A stretch of 64,000 nucleotides of DNA from Mycobacterium sp. IS-1264 (GTDB lineage: Bacteria > Actinomycetota > Actinomycetes > Mycobacteriales > Mycobacteriaceae), in NCBI RefSeq assembly GCF_001954195.1, contig NZ_MBES01000067.1, positions 62,001 through 126,000 of the forward strand, read 5' to 3'. Each line of letters starts with the position of its first letter. The first letter of the stretch is position 1. The notes under the pieces were generated by a model that made no database searches, was not told the DNA's origin, and saw nothing but the letters and a program-made list of their open reading frames with translations. This document shows positions 53,576 through 62,165 of the stretch, piece by piece. Position numbers and translations under genes: made by a program.

Positions 53576-54471
53576 CCGAGCGCCCGACGGCCCTTCAGGT
53601 CGTCGAGGGAATCGACCTGTCCGGCAAGGCATGTGTGATCACGGGCGCGTCGTCCGGGCTGGGCCGTGAGTCGGCACGGGCACTGGCCGCCGCGGGCGCG
53701 CACGTGGTCCTGGCGGCGCGCGACCATGGCGCGCTGGCCCAGACGTCCGAATGGATACGGGCGGAAGTGCCCGGCGCGCGGACGTCGACGGTTCACCTGG
53801 ACCTCACCGCGCTTTCCAGCGTGCGCGCGGCGGCCATGGCGATCGGCGACCTCGCGCCGGTGATCCACGTGTTGATGAACAACGCCGGCGTCATGTTCAC
53901 CCCGTTCGAGCGCACGCGGGACGGCTTCGAAATGCAGATCGGGACAAATCATTTCGGGCATTTCGAACTAACCCAGCTCCTCGTCCCGCGGCTGGCGGCC
54001 GCCGGGAAAGCCCGCATCGTCATCCTGTCGTCGCGCGGTCACCTCCTGGGCGATGTCGACCTGAACGATCCCAATTGGGAGGGCCGTGACTACGACAAGT
54101 TCGCCGCGTACGGCGCGTCCAAGACGGCGAACATCCTGCACGCCGTGGAGGCCGACCGGCGCCTGCGCGAGATGGGAATCCGGGCGTATGCCGTCCATCC
54201 CGGCACCGTAGCCACGTCGCTGGCGCGCCATATGTCCCGGTTGGATTTCTCCCAGCTACGCGAACACGCGTCGGGGCGCCTGGAGGTCATCACGCCCGAA
54301 CACGGTGCGGCCACCCAGGTTTGGGCGGCGGTGAGCCCCGAGCTGGCGGACCGGGGTGGATCGTATCTCGAAGATTGCGGTGTCAGCGACGCGGTCGCGC
54401 CCTATGCCCGCGACACCCAGCGCGCGGCGCAGTTGTGGATGCTCTCCGAGAAGTTGTGTGCGGCGCGGTGA
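53572..54471 (+). CDS. Short-chain dehydrogenase/reductase
   Basis: The ATG at 53572 overlaps the upstream stop (ATGA). The 299-residue SDR has the cofactor motif TGASSGLGRESARAL (about 24-38), NNAGVM, and YGASKTANIL as catalytic YxxxK, with SSRGH carrying the catalytic serine region. It is similar in type to the SDR at 43286 and to retinol-dehydrogenase-like enzymes. Sitting after two SRPBCC proteins, it may reduce or oxidise a hydrophobic ligand carried by them. That is inference from context. Confidence 0.88.
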   Translation: MTERPTALQVVEGIDLSGKACVITGASSGLGRESARALAAAGAHVVLAARDHGALAQTSEWIRAEVPGARTSTVHLDLTALSSVRAAAMAIGDLAPVIHVLMNNAGVMFTPFERTRDGFEMQIGTNHFGHFELTQLLVPRLAAAGKARIVILSSRGHLLGDVDLNDPNWEGRDYDKFAAYGASKTANILHAVEADRRLREMGIRAYAVHPGTVATSLARHMSRLDFSQLREHASGRLEVITPEHGAATQVWAAVSPELADRGGSYLEDCGVSDAVAPYARDTQRAAQLWMLSEKLCAAR

Positions 54472-54475
54472 GCCC

Positions 54476-55300
54476 TCACGGCTCCGGCCCCGGGGCCGGC
54501 AAAGCCGTCCACTCGTCGGAAAGCCGCGCGCTGAACCGGGGTGGCCGTCGATCCAGGAACGCGGCGACTCCTTCACGGGCATCGGCGGTTCCCATCACCC
54601 GATGGTGCAGCTGCGTTTCCAGCGACGCGACCTCCCGCGGGGTGTAGTTGTTGATCGCGCTGTCCCACAGCAGCCGCTTGGCGAGCGCCGCGGACATCGG
54701 TGCGACATTGACCGCGATGTCGCGCGCCATTTCCATCGCGTGGGCGAGCACCCGTTCGGCGGGCAACGCCGCATTGGCGACGCCGAGCGCGACGGCCTCC
54801 GCGCCGGTGAAGGTCCGGCCGGTCAGCAATATCTCCGCGGCCGCGCCCAGCGTGGTCAGATGCGCCAACGTCCAGTGCGACATGCAGTCCGGTATCACGC
54901 CCCGGCGCACTTGCACCACACCGTATTTGGCGTCGACCGCGACGATGCGGATGTCGGCCTGCAGCGCGATGGTGAGCCCGATGCCGATGGCGTGGCCGTT
55001 GAGCGCGGCGATCACGGGCTTGCGCAATTCGAAGGCGGCCGGGTCGATCGGCGATGCCGAGAATGTCTCACCCGGGGCGTCGAACGGCGAGATGTTGCCC
55101 GAGAAGTCCGCGCCGGCGCAGAAGGCGCCGCCGGCTCCGGTGACGACGATGGCGCGGACGTGGTCGTCAGCGTCGCAGTCCCGATACGCCCGACTCAACA
55201 GCGCACCCATCTCTGCGGTGTAGGCGTTGAGATGGTCGGGACGATTCAGCGTGAGCAGCGCCACGCCGTCGTTGATCTCAACTGTCACGTCGGTATTCAT
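54476..55300 (-). CDS. Enoyl-CoA hydratase/isomerase-family protein
   Basis: I start at the ATG at 55300, which overlaps the Lon-N gene stop (ATGA). The frame to 55723 is inside that gene. The 274-residue crotonase-fold protein has oxyanion segments AFCAGADFSG and GHAIGIGLTIALQADI. At the two usual catalytic glutamates it has Thr (GIGLTIA) and a non-Glu residue (GVVQVRRG), so it is not a standard hydratase. It converges on the SDR with a four-base gap. The acyl-CoA substrate is unknown. Confidence 0.85.
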   Translation of the reverse strand: MNTDVTVEINDGVALLTLNRPDHLNAYTAEMGALLSRAYRDCDADDHVRAIVVTGAGGAFCAGADFSGNISPFDAPGETFSASPIDPAAFELRKPVIAALNGHAIGIGLTIALQADIRIVAVDAKYGVVQVRRGVIPDCMSHWTLAHLTTLGAAAEILLTGRTFTGAEAVALGVANAALPAERVLAHAMEMARDIAVNVAPMSAALAKRLLWDSAINNYTPREVASLETQLHHRVMGTADAREGVAAFLDRRPPRFSARLSDEWTALPAPGPEP

Positions 55301-55947
55301 TCGGATAATTGGAACTCCACCATCTCGGCGACGGTGTCCACGGCCTCGCGCAGCGCGGCGAGCCGCTCGGCCGCCGACGGCGCGGACAGCACGGCGTACC
55401 GGTCTGCGGTCCCGATCGGAATGCGGGCCGCCAACCCAAACATCAGCGAGCCGGGGTCGTCGGCGTCGGCTTCGTCGTAGCCCAGCAGCACGTCGCGGCC
55501 GGGCAGCTGCGCGCCGCGCGCTTCGGCGATCCGCTCGAACAGCGCGATCACCCGGTCTTCGATGTCGTGCAGTTGCGCGTGGGTCACGGGCTCCCCCGGC
55601 TCGTCGGGCCACAGCGTGACGGTCGCCCGTGGGTAGGGGTCGTCGGTCAGCCACTCGCGCACCCGAATTCGCTCGCCGGTACGGCAGCGCAGCGCGTATC
55701 GGTCGAGGCCGTGATCGACGCATTCGGTGATCCGGGTCAACACGCCGACATCACAGCGCGTCTCGCCGCCGCCGACCTCGCGCCCGCGCGAGATGAGCAC
55801 GACCCCGAAGGGATCATCGGCCTCGACGCAGTGGCGCACCAGCGCGACATACCGGGGTTCGAAAATCCGCAGCGGCAGATCCTGGTTGGGCAGCACCGCC
55901 GATTCGAGCGGAAACATCGCCATCTCAACGGTTTCGAGATCCGCCAT
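55297..55947 (-). CDS. Lon N-terminal-domain protein (Rv0434-like)
   Basis: A 216-residue protein that is only the substrate-binding LON domain (MFPLESAVLPNQDLPLRIFEPRY through VLLGYDEAD), without ATPase or protease parts. Length fits Rv0434 (217). It may act as a protein-binding adaptor. It starts three bases after the ligase-like gene and overlaps the enoyl-CoA hydratase start by four bases, so all three are probably cotranscribed. Confidence 0.88.
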   Translation of the reverse strand: MADLETVEMAMFPLESAVLPNQDLPLRIFEPRYVALVRHCVEADDPFGVVLISRGREVGGGETRCDVGVLTRITECVDHGLDRYALRCRTGERIRVREWLTDDPYPRATVTLWPDEPGEPVTHAQLHDIEDRVIALFERIAEARGAQLPGRDVLLGYDEADADDPGSLMFGLAARIPIGTADRYAVLSAPSAAERLAALREAVDTVAEMVEFQLSE

Positions 55948-55950
55948 GGC

Positions 55951-57081
55951 TCAGCTGTCCAGCTCGCTTACGAGCGCGTCAACAACGGCGCGCAGATCGC
56001 CGTCATGGTCTTCGGCGACCCGGCGCTGCCGCTGATACGAAGCGCCGACTCGCGGGATGTCGGCCACCGCCGCCAATTCGTCGGCGCAGTGCAGCGACTT
56101 CGCGACGGGCTCGAGCCGGTTCAGCACGTCGAGGAGATCCTCGGTGACCAGGCGCTCGTTGCTGTCGGCGTCCTGGATGATGATCGCGTCCAGGCCGTAG
56201 CGGGCGGCTCGCCACTTGTTCTCCTGCACATGCCAGGGCGGCATTGTCGGCAACGACTCGTCGGCGTCCAGCCGGCGGTCCAGGTCCACAATCAGGCAGT
56301 GCGTCAGCGCCACCAGCGCGGCCAGCTCGCGCAGGTTGGACACGCCGTCGCAGACGCGCACCTCGATGGTGCCCAGATGCGGCGAAGGCCTGATGTCCCA
56401 ACGGACTTCGTCGATATGGTCGATGATGCCGGTCTTCTTCTGGTCGTAGACGAAGCCCTCGAACTCCGCCCAGGTCTGGAACTGAAACGGCAGCCCGGCC
56501 GTCGGTAACTGCTGAAACATCATCGCGCGATTGCTGGCGTATCCGGTGTCCTCGCCACCCCACCACGGTGACGAGGCGGACAACGCGAGCAGGTGCGGGT
56601 AGTACTTCAGCAGCGACGACATGATCGGCATCACCTTGTGCGCCGAGGAGATTCCGACATGCACATGCACACCCCAGATCAGCATCTGCCGGCCCCACCA
56701 CTGGGTGCGCTTGATCAGCTCGGCATAGCGCGGCGCATCGGTGAGCTTCTGGGTGGACCATCGCGCGAACGGGTGGGTGCCCGCGCAGAACAGCTCCATG
56801 CCGCGGTCGCGGACGATCCGGCGGGCCGGCCCCAGTGTTTCGCGCAGGTCCTCGATCGCCTGTCCGGTGCAGTCGCAGATACCGCTGACGACCTCGACGG
56901 TGTTGCGCAGCAATTCCTTGTGCACGCGCGGGTTTTCGCCGATCTCGGCGATGACGGCGGTGGCCTCGTTGCTCAGGTCGCGGGTCTGCGCGTCGACGAG
57001 CGCGAACTCCCACTCCACGCCGATGGTCGGCCGCGGTGAGCGCTTGAAATCGATGCGAGCGCGGGTCTTGTTAGCCGGCAC
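55951..57081 (-). CDS. Carboxylate-amine ligase, YbdK/glutamate-cysteine ligase 2 family (Rv0433-like)
   Basis: I use the GTG at 57081, giving [12 protein letters not shown] and a length of 376, the same as Rv0433. The frame to 57090 adds three residues. The family motifs [26 protein letters not shown], and [19 protein letters not shown] are clear. Such enzymes ligate glutamate to amines or cysteine weakly. The physiological substrate in mycobacteria, which use mycothiol, is unknown. It overlaps the sodC stop by eleven bases. Confidence 0.9.
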   Translation of the reverse strand: MPANKTRARIDFKRSPRPTIGVEWEFALVDAQTRDLSNEATAVIAEIGENPRVHKELLRNTVEVVSGICDCTGQAIEDLRETLGPARRIVRDRGMELFCAGTHPFARWSTQKLTDAPRYAELIKRTQWWGRQMLIWGVHVHVGISSAHKVMPIMSSLLKYYPHLLALSASSPWWGGEDTGYASNRAMMFQQLPTAGLPFQFQTWAEFEGFVYDQKKTGIIDHIDEVRWDIRPSPHLGTIEVRVCDGVSNLRELAALVALTHCLIVDLDRRLDADESLPTMPPWHVQENKWRAARYGLDAIIIQDADSNERLVTEDLLDVLNRLEPVAKSLHCADELAAVADIPRVGASYQRQRRVAEDHDGDLRAVVDALVSELDS

Positions 57082-57775
57082 CGATGACACCGCAGGCCAC
57101 CCGCTTGCCGGCGTCGCCGGTGCTCATCGTCGTCGCGTCGGGCCCCGGCGTGCCGTTGGTCTGGTTGTAGCGATCGCGCGGGATGTTGCCGAAGTTGTCG
57201 GCGCCGGCGTGAATGATGATCGCGGTCTTCTCGCCGTTCAACAGGTCTTCCATCGTGAACGCGTCGGTGGTCGTCATCAGCGTCCCCGAACCGTCCTTGC
57301 GAACCTGCAGCGACGTCAGGTCACCGCTGGCGGGCTCGGCCGCGTGCCCCGGCACCTGGAAGTGCCCGCCGGCGGACAGGAAGTCGCCGGGCGCGCCGCC
57401 GGTGGGTGCGACCGAATTGGGCTCGCACTTGCCGACCTTGTGGATGTGCACGCCATGGAAGCCGGGCGTAAGCTGACCCGGGCCGGTCGTCGCGATCGTG
57501 ATGGTGGCATACCCATTGGCGAACTCGAGCGTCGCGGTGGCGACCTGCGCGCCGTCCGGAGCCTTCAGATGGGTGATCATGCGCTGCGATGCGGACGCCG
57601 CGCCGGCGCCCGCGGGCGCCCCCTCCTCGCCCGAGCCTCCCGACGGCGCGGGCGATCCGGTCCAGATCGCCGGCGGGGTACCCGGGATCGACGACGCGTG
57701 TTGGGGCGACGAGCACGCACCTACCAACGCGATCGCGAACGTGGCGGCGGCAGCGACATTGCGGTGCTTAGGCAT
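57071..57775 (-). CDS. sodC: Periplasmic Cu,Zn superoxide dismutase (lipoprotein)
   Basis: A 234-residue secreted lipoprotein with a lipobox ending at C21 (ALVGAC). The mature domain holds the Cu/Zn ligands in [14 protein letters not shown] and GGHFQVPGH, with [14 protein letters not shown] late in the chain, and the CGVIG disulfide region. It dismutates superoxide at the cell surface and protects against the macrophage burst. Length fits Rv0432 (240). Downstream it is coupled to the ligase-like gene. Confidence 0.95.
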   Translation of the reverse strand: MPKHRNVAAAATFAIALVGACSSPQHASSIPGTPPAIWTGSPAPSGGSGEEGAPAGAGAASASQRMITHLKAPDGAQVATATLEFANGYATITIATTGPGQLTPGFHGVHIHKVGKCEPNSVAPTGGAPGDFLSAGGHFQVPGHAAEPASGDLTSLQVRKDGSGTLMTTTDAFTMEDLLNGEKTAIIIHAGADNFGNIPRDRYNQTNGTPGPDATTMSTGDAGKRVACGVIGAG

Positions 57776-57822
57776 AGCGGAAGCCTAGCCCGCCGACCTC
57801 CGAATTTGCAGCGATGCGAACG

Positions 57823-58299
57823 TCAGCCCGTCACCAACACGATGACGCCGGGAGGCTGGTTGGTGAGTGCGGGGATGCGCGGTTGGACGGGTGCGCTCAG
57901 ATTCTTGCCCACGGCATCGGCGGTGGCGTGCTCGTCGTCGGCGTCGGTGTAGTACACCGTGGTGGCCCCGACGTCGGGGATCGACAGGTTCCCCACCTCG
58001 GTGACCTTGAAGCCGGCACCGGTGAGCTGGTCCTTGGTGTGCGCGGCGACGCCCTCTTTGGACGAGACGTTGTACACGCGCACCTCGGCCTGGTTCGCAG
58101 GGGGCTTACCGGACGTCGAGGCCGTCGTCGAGGTGGTGCTGGTCACGCTGGACACCTGCGACGCCGAGTCGTCCTCGGAGGTTCCCGAGCTACCCAGGGC
58201 CTGCCAGCCCAACAGCAGGAAAATGACGCCCAGGAACAGCAGCACCATCACCATGGCCCGCAGGGGAAGCCCCGTCGAGTCGGGGACGCGCTCTTTCAT
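57823..58299 (-). CDS. virR: VirR, LytR-C-domain membrane protein (Rv0431-like)
   Basis: A 158-residue protein with an N-terminal membrane helix (about 12-30), a Ser/Thr-rich linker (SSVTSTTSTTASTS) and a LytR_C domain (about 68-158, ending PQRIPALTNQPPGVIVLVTG). M. tuberculosis Rv0431 (VirR) restrains vesicle release and acts at the cell wall. That role is transferred by homology. Its stop is 47 bases before sodC on the same strand. Confidence 0.88.
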   Translation of the reverse strand: MKERVPDSTGLPLRAMVMVLLFLGVIFLLLGWQALGSSGTSEDDSASQVSSVTSTTSTTASTSGKPPANQAEVRVYNVSSKEGVAAHTKDQLTGAGFKVTEVGNLSIPDVGATTVYYTDADDEHATADAVGKNLSAPVQPRIPALTNQPPGVIVLVTG

Positions 58300-58352
58300 C
58301 GCAGCCCACTGTAGCTAGAACCGGGCCGGAACCTGCAAAGGCGCGTCAGGTG

Positions 58353-58661
58353 TCAGGTGACCTCGAAGCCCAGGCGCCGCGCCGCACGGGCCTTCTGGCG
58401 GCTGGCGCGCAGCCGTCGCAACCGCTTCACGAGCATCGGGTCGGCGGCCAGCGCCTCGGGCCGGTCCACCAGCGCGTTGAGCACCTGGTAGTAGCGCGTC
58501 GCCGACATCGAGAACAGCTCTTTGATCGCTTCTTCCTTGACTCCCGCAAATTTCCACCACTGACGTTCGAATGCGAGGATGTCGTGTTCGCGGCGCGTCA
58601 GCCCATCGGCGATTTCAGAGTCGTCCCCCGATCGATTTGCCCGCGCCATGGCGCTGTCCAT
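58353..58661 (-). CDS. DUF3263 DNA-binding-like protein (Rv0430-like)
   Basis: A 102-residue protein, the same length as Rv0430. The DUF3263 core is LTRREHDILAFERQWWKFAG then KEEAIKELFSMSATRYYQVLNALVDRPEAL, a winged-helix-like sequence found in small actinobacterial regulators, followed by a basic tail (RLRRLRASRQKARAARR). It is upstream of virR and probably cotranscribed with it and sodC. It is divergent from def over 195 bases, in which I see no clear operator. Confidence 0.85.
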   Translation of the reverse strand: MDSAMARANRSGDDSEIADGLTRREHDILAFERQWWKFAGVKEEAIKELFSMSATRYYQVLNALVDRPEALAADPMLVKRLRRLRASRQKARAARRLGFEVT

Positions 58662-58856
58662 ATCGCTTCCCCTGGACCCTTCTCGGCGATTCTCAAACTG
58701 TGCGAATGACTTGACTTACATAGGGGCATGTTTCGGCGAATATTGAACCACGCCGCGAACCCTCAAGCCGTAATCCAGACCCGCGAGTCGGCGGATTCGC
58801 CAAGATTGCCCGGCTGTCCCCCAAGCCGTTGTCCACCCCGCCTAAGCTAGCCGACC

Positions 58857-59450
58857 ATGGCAGTCGTACCCATTCGCATCGTGGGAGATCCGGTCTTGCA
58901 CGCCCCGACGACACCGGTGGCGGTGGCCGCCGATGGTTCGCTACCGGCGGAGCTGGCCGCATTGATCTCCGACATGTACGACACCATGGACGCCGCCCAC
59001 GGGGTCGGGCTGGCCGCCAACCAGATCGGCTACGGACTGCGGCTGTTCGTCTACGACTGCGCCGAGGACCGCGGACTGACGGACCGCCGCCGCGGTGTGG
59101 TCGTCAATCCCGTCCTGGAGACCTCCGAAATCCCCGAGACCATGCCCGATCCGGGGGACGACGACGAAGGGTGCTTGTCGGTTCCCGGCGAGTCGTTCCC
59201 CACCGGCCGTGCGAAGTGGGCGCGGGTCACGGGACTCGACGCCGACGGCAGCCCCGTCGCCATCGAGGGCACCGGCCTGTTCGCGCGCATGCTGCAGCAC
59301 GAGACCGGACACCTGGATGGGTTTCTCTATCTGGACCGGCTCATCGGCCGGCACGCGCGCGCCGCGAAGCGCGCGGTGAAGTCGCACGGCTGGGGCGTCC
59401 CGGGTTTGTCGTGGTTACCCGGCGAGGGGCCGGACCCGTTCGGCCACTGA
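58857..59450 (+). CDS. def: Peptide deformylase
   Basis: A 197-residue deformylase, the exact length of M. tuberculosis Def. It removes the formyl group from nascent proteins using a metal held by C106 (EGCLSVPG), H148 and H152 (QHETGH), with catalytic E149. The GLAANQIG motif is at 51-58. Its stop shares one base with the start of the acetyltransferase-like gene (TGATG), forming an operon with it and xthA. Confidence 0.97.
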   Translation: MAVVPIRIVGDPVLHAPTTPVAVAADGSLPAELAALISDMYDTMDAAHGVGLAANQIGYGLRLFVYDCAEDRGLTDRRRGVVVNPVLETSEIPETMPDPGDDDEGCLSVPGESFPTGRAKWARVTGLDADGSPVAIEGTGLFARMLQHETGHLDGFLYLDRLIGRHARAAKRAVKSHGWGVPGLSWLPGEGPDPFGH

Positions 59451-60236
59451 TGATCTCGTGGCCCGAGCCGGGAACGCGGGTGACGGTCCGGTACCGACGC
59501 CCCGCCGGTTCGGTCCCGCCGCTGACCGATGCGGTGGGGCACCTGCTGGCGGTCGATCCGGTGGTGCGGGTGCGCACGAAAACCGGCGCCGTCGTCGAGT
59601 GCTCGCCCGCCGACGTGGTGGCGCTGCGGGTGCTGACCGACGCGCCGGTGCGCGCGTCGGCCATCCGGGCACTCGAACACGCGGCCGCCGCGGCCTGCCC
59701 CGGGGACGAACACACGTGGCTGGACGGCTGGCTCCTGCGCGCCGGAGACGATACCGTCCTTTGCGTCAATTTCCGCTGTGCCCCTGGATATTTCCGCCAG
59801 CACCGCGACCATCCCCGCGATCGTCGACTGGTACGACCGGCGTGCCCTGACAGCGTGGCTGGCCTTCCCCGACCGGTTGCTGCGGCCGCCGCCCGGCCTC
59901 GCGGCCGAACACACCGAGCGCGTCTCGGTGCGCGACCTGTCGAGCCTCACGCCAGCGTCACAGCCGGACCCGACCGTGACGCCAGAGCAGCGGGAGCGCT
60001 GGCGCGCCGCGGTGACCGACGCGCCCGACGGCACCCGGTGGGTGGGGCTTTCGGCCGTGCGCGACGCGGATGACGCGGCCGCGCTGCTGGCCTGGGGTGC
60101 ACGCATGGGCGCAACCCGCGCGTACGTGGAAGTCGGCGACGACGACACTGACAAGATCGCGCTTGCGGAATCCCTCGGCTTTCGGCTGCACCACCGCCGC
60201 CGCTACGTGGCCGCCCGAAGAATCGATACGGTCTAG
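59450..60236 (+). pseudogene. GNAT acetyltransferase, frameshifted (Rv0428c-like)
   Basis: The N-terminal half ([20 protein letters not shown] through GDDTVLCVN) and the GNAT C-terminal half (VPLDISASTATIPAIVDWYD through the stop at 60236) lie in different frames. The break is at a TTT run at 59770-59772. Removing one T joins the halves as CVNSAVPLDIS, a sequence I recognise from Rv0428c-type proteins. The joined product would be about 261 residues. The defect may be a real one-base insertion or an assembly error. The frame upstream of the break otherwise runs out to 60073. Confidence 0.75.
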
Positions 60237-60238
60237 CC

Positions 60239-61081
60239 ATGCCCGACGGCGTGATCGATGGCGGCGACCCGCCGCGGCTGCGGCTCGCCACCTGGAACGT
60301 GAATTCGATCCGCACCCGCCTGGACCGCGTCGTCGACTGGCTTGCTCGCGCCGACGTCGACGTGCTGGCCATGCAGGAGACCAAATGCGCCGATGGCCAG
60401 TTCCCGGCCCTGCCGTTCTTCGAACTCGGCTACGAGGTCGCACACGTCGGCTTCAACCAATGGAACGGCGTCGCCATCGCGTCCCGCGTCGGTCTGGACG
60501 ATATGCAGATCGGCTTCGACGGGCAGCCCAGCTGGAGTAGCAAGCCCGAGGTGGCCGCCGCGGCGGAAGCCCGCGCCCTGAGTGCCACCTGCGGTGGTGT
60601 TCGGGTGTGGAGCCTGTACGTGCCAAACGGGCGGGCCCTGGGCGATCCGCACTACACCTACAAGCTGGATTGGCTTGCCGCCCTGCGTGATACGGCCGCC
60701 GGGTGGCTGCACGACGATCCGACAGCGCAGATCGCGCTGGTCGGGGACTGGAACATCGCCCCGACGGACGACGACGTCTGGAGCACCGAATTCTATGCCG
60801 GCGCCACGCACGTCTCCGAGCCGGAGCGGCGTGCGTTCAACGCGATCGTCGACGCTCAATTCACCGACGTGGTAAGGCCTTTCACGCCCGGCCCCGGGGT
60901 CTACACCTACTGGGACTACACCCAGTTGCGGTTTCCGAAGAACCGGGGCATGCGCATCGACTTCATCCTCGCATCGCCGGCGCTGGCCGCCCGCGTGATC
61001 GATGCGCAGATCGTCCGTGAGGAACGCAAAGGCAAGGCGCCGAGCGATCACGCGCCCGTGCTGATCGATATCAGACGCTGA
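60239..61081 (+). CDS. xthA: Exodeoxyribonuclease III
   Basis: A 280-residue AP endonuclease/exonuclease of base-excision repair. The Mg and catalytic residues are seen in RLATWNVNSIRTR, MQETKC, GDWNIAPTDDDVW and the final SDHAPV. Length is close to Rv0427c (291). It starts two bases after the acetyltransferase stop, continuing the def operon, so the frameshift upstream might affect its translation if it depends on coupling. Confidence 0.95.
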   Translation: MPDGVIDGGDPPRLRLATWNVNSIRTRLDRVVDWLARADVDVLAMQETKCADGQFPALPFFELGYEVAHVGFNQWNGVAIASRVGLDDMQIGFDGQPSWSSKPEVAAAAEARALSATCGGVRVWSLYVPNGRALGDPHYTYKLDWLAALRDTAAGWLHDDPTAQIALVGDWNIAPTDDDVWSTEFYAGATHVSEPERRAFNAIVDAQFTDVVRPFTPGPGVYTYWDYTQLRFPKNRGMRIDFILASPALAARVIDAQIVREERKGKAPSDHAPVLIDIRR

Positions 61082-61164
61082 GCCGAATGCGTATGGCCGT
61101 TCGCTCCCGTTGAAATAGTCCAGAGCCGGCGTACGCTTGCGATATCTAAAGCCAGGGAGTCGCT

Positions 61165-61605
61165 ATGGGTGTCGTTGGCGGAACGGTCCGCAGCATGGGC
61201 AAAACGGTGAATCGTGCGGCAGCGGCCACCACGGCGACCGCTGGAGCGGTGGGCGGCGCCGCGGTGAACGGAATCGTCGGCGGCGTAACCGGCGCCGCGG
61301 AAGGCATTAGGCGCGGAATCAATTCCGGCAGTCATTCGACGCCTGCGGCCGCGCTCGCCATCGGTGCGCTCGGTGTCGCCGGCCTGGTCGAGTGGCCGGT
61401 GCTGCTGGCGGTCGGTGGCGGCGCGCTGTTGCTGCAGCGGCTGAACCGCAAACCGGATACGCAGCCAACGGCCGCGAAAGCAAACCTCAAGCCGGTTCCG
61501 ACGGAGCGGCCGCCGCAAAAGGCTCAGAAAGCCGCCGCCAAGCGGCCGGCCAAGAAGACGACGGGCCGCCGGGCGGGCACCACTCAATTGCGCAGCACCA
61601 ACTGA
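61165..61605 (+). CDS. Gly/Ala-rich membrane protein with basic tail (Rv0426c-like)
   Basis: A 146-residue protein matching Rv0426c in size (147). Residues 1-65 are Gly/Ala-rich and amphipathic, two hydrophobic segments follow (about 57-75 and 76-92), and the last 50 residues are lysine/proline-rich (KPVPTERPPQKAQKAAAKR then PAKKTTGRR), resembling the HbhA heparin-binding tail. Function unknown. In M. tuberculosis the next gene is the P-type ATPase ctpH, but here it is missing. Confidence 0.78.
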   Translation: MGVVGGTVRSMGKTVNRAAAATTATAGAVGGAAVNGIVGGVTGAAEGIRRGINSGSHSTPAAALAIGALGVAGLVEWPVLLAVGGGALLLQRLNRKPDTQPTAAKANLKPVPTERPPQKAQKAAAKRPAKKTTGRRAGTTQLRSTN

Positions 61606-61622
61606 ATGTGTGAGTACCGGGC

Positions 61623-61817
61623 TCAGCCGACTGCCCGGCTGTGCCCCCCTCCGCCCGCCGGCGCGGGCTCAGGTGCGCGGCACGACATCCGATCGGTCTC
61701 CACAATCTCCACGACGCCCACACGCCAGAGCAGGGCATATAGCTGCCGCACGGGCACGGTCAGCACAGAAGCTACCGTCGAAGTCATCGGATCGGCCAGG
61801 ACGTCGGTCGTCGACAT
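61623..61817 (-). CDS. Possible small protein in the gap left by ctpH
   Basis: A 64-residue frame (MSTTDVLADPMTSTVASVLTVP... in the middle a hydrophobic stretch VRQLYALLWRVGVVEIVETDR) with a weak GGAG before the ATG at 61817. Composition is not obviously that of a shadow frame, and no gene lies opposite. I recognise no family. The C-terminal Pro/Gly tail looks like read-through. Real coding status is uncertain. Confidence 0.3.
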   Translation of the reverse strand: MSTTDVLADPMTSTVASVLTVPVRQLYALLWRVGVVEIVETDRMSCRAPEPAPAGGGGHSRAVG

Positions 61818-61877
61818 ATCTCCGACGTTGACCACCCGACCCGGCTCAACGGCAAATGCTTAGTTACGGAAAGGCAA

Positions 61878-62156
61878 ATGATGGCCGAAAAGAAGGCTCG
61901 CAGGGGGACCTCGCAGAGCGAGGCGGTGCAGAAAATCCGCGAAGGCGAGACGTTCGCCGTAAATCTTCCGGTTTTTGGTCAGCTGGAGATTCCGCGGCCC
62001 GAGCAGATGGCCTATTACGGGGGTCTGGCGGCGCTGGCCGCGTTCGAACTCATCGACTGGCCGGTGGCCATGGTCATCGCCGCCGGACACCTCTTGGCGA
62101 GCAACCACCACAACAAGGTCCTCGAGGAGCTCGGCGAGGCGATGGAAGAGGCCTAG
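61878..62156 (+). CDS. Small conserved protein (Rv0424c-like)
   Basis: A 92-residue protein close to Rv0424c in length (91). A polar N-terminus (KKARRGTSQSEAVQKIREGE) leads into NLPVFGQLEIPRPEQMAYYGG and two short hydrophobic helices (about 47-60 and 61-75), then an acidic C-terminus. It shares the style of helix pair with the Rv0426c-like protein (the ELIDWPVAMV segment versus the GLVEWPVLLA segment there), suggesting a related family. It is followed by the PAS-ANTAR gene, convergent, nine bases away. Confidence 0.78.
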   Translation: MMAEKKARRGTSQSEAVQKIREGETFAVNLPVFGQLEIPRPEQMAYYGGLAALAAFELIDWPVAMVIAAGHLLASNHHNKVLEELGEAMEEA

Positions 62157-62165
62157 CCGGGCCCG

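Noticed and set aside
61617..61638. CCGGGC/GCCCGG hairpin after the Rv0426c-like gene
   Set aside because: Arms are only six bases with a ten-base loop in a GC-rich stretch, so chance is likely. Not listed as a terminator.
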